From NCBI GenBank assembly GCA_900088475.1, contig FLMG01000989.1, positions 1 through 14,299 on the forward strand: a stretch of DNA of 14,299 nt. Direction: 5' to 3'. Of the stretch, positions 14,296-14,299 are shown one piece after another. Below the pieces are notes generated by a model. That model searched no databases. It saw only the letters and a list, made by a program, of their open reading frames with translations, and was not told where the DNA came from. Source of the DNA: Hyphochytrium catenoides. Its lineage: Eukaryota > Sar > Hyphochytriomycetes > Hyphochytriales > Hyphochytriaceae. Every line of letters starts with the position of its first letter. The first letter of the stretch is position 1. Made by a program: the position numbers and the translations under genes.

Positions 14296-14299
14296 GAGA
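14258..14299. repeat. (GA)n microsatellite at the right edge
   Basis: Nearly pure GA with one interruption, running off the window. On the minus strand it is CT-rich, in line with being intronic to the TAF1C-like gene. Confidence 0.9.

Overview
The window looks like nuclear DNA of an intron-rich protist. Two spliced genes with GT-AG introns lie tail to tail, the introns are packed with CT/GA microsatellites, and one gene is an animal-type (BCO/RPE65 branch) carotenoid oxygenase. A photosynthetic alveolate such as a chromerid (e.g. Chromera) is my best guess. This rests on sequence style and general knowledge, so confidence is low. I see no bacterial operons, rRNA, intact tRNA or CRISPR.

Left part (1-3500): mobile-element-like or relic sequence. 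The minus strand at about 49-483 encodes short pieces resembling the C-terminal half of a family B DNA polymerase, including a YCDTD motif. The plus strand at 824-1537 holds an intact intronless ORF of 237 aa with a coiled-coil-like middle and a compact C-terminal domain. From 1538 to 3500 there are inverted repeats, a degenerate tRNA-like block, two small tandem duplications and a 48-aa ORF, but no gene I can name.

Centre (3500-8124): a six-exon plus-strand gene for a carotenoid/retinoid oxygenase-like protein of 705 aa. All four iron-binding His and the three second-shell Glu can be seen. An N-terminal hydrophobic anchor and an 85-aa charged, Ser/Arg-rich insertion are unusual.

Right part (9042 to the right edge): a minus-strand gene of at least eight exons. 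Its spliced protein has the ordered landmarks of TAF1C/Rrn6, the beta-propeller subunit of the RNA polymerase I selectivity factor (SL1/core factor). The landmarks are an HPRV block, an 'LLEVDTRYP' block and a late 'FQLTDLGDVY' block. Its 5' end is uncertain or outside the window. One internal exon has an unresolved frame, and two C-termini are possible.

The most striking overall pattern is that the simple repeats follow gene direction. Introns are C/T-rich on the sense strand of each gene, so the purine/pyrimidine skew flips between the two convergent genes. Three introns instead run GA-rich then CT-rich, so their pre-mRNA could fold end to end. The two named genes have no evident shared pathway; their adjacency looks accidental.
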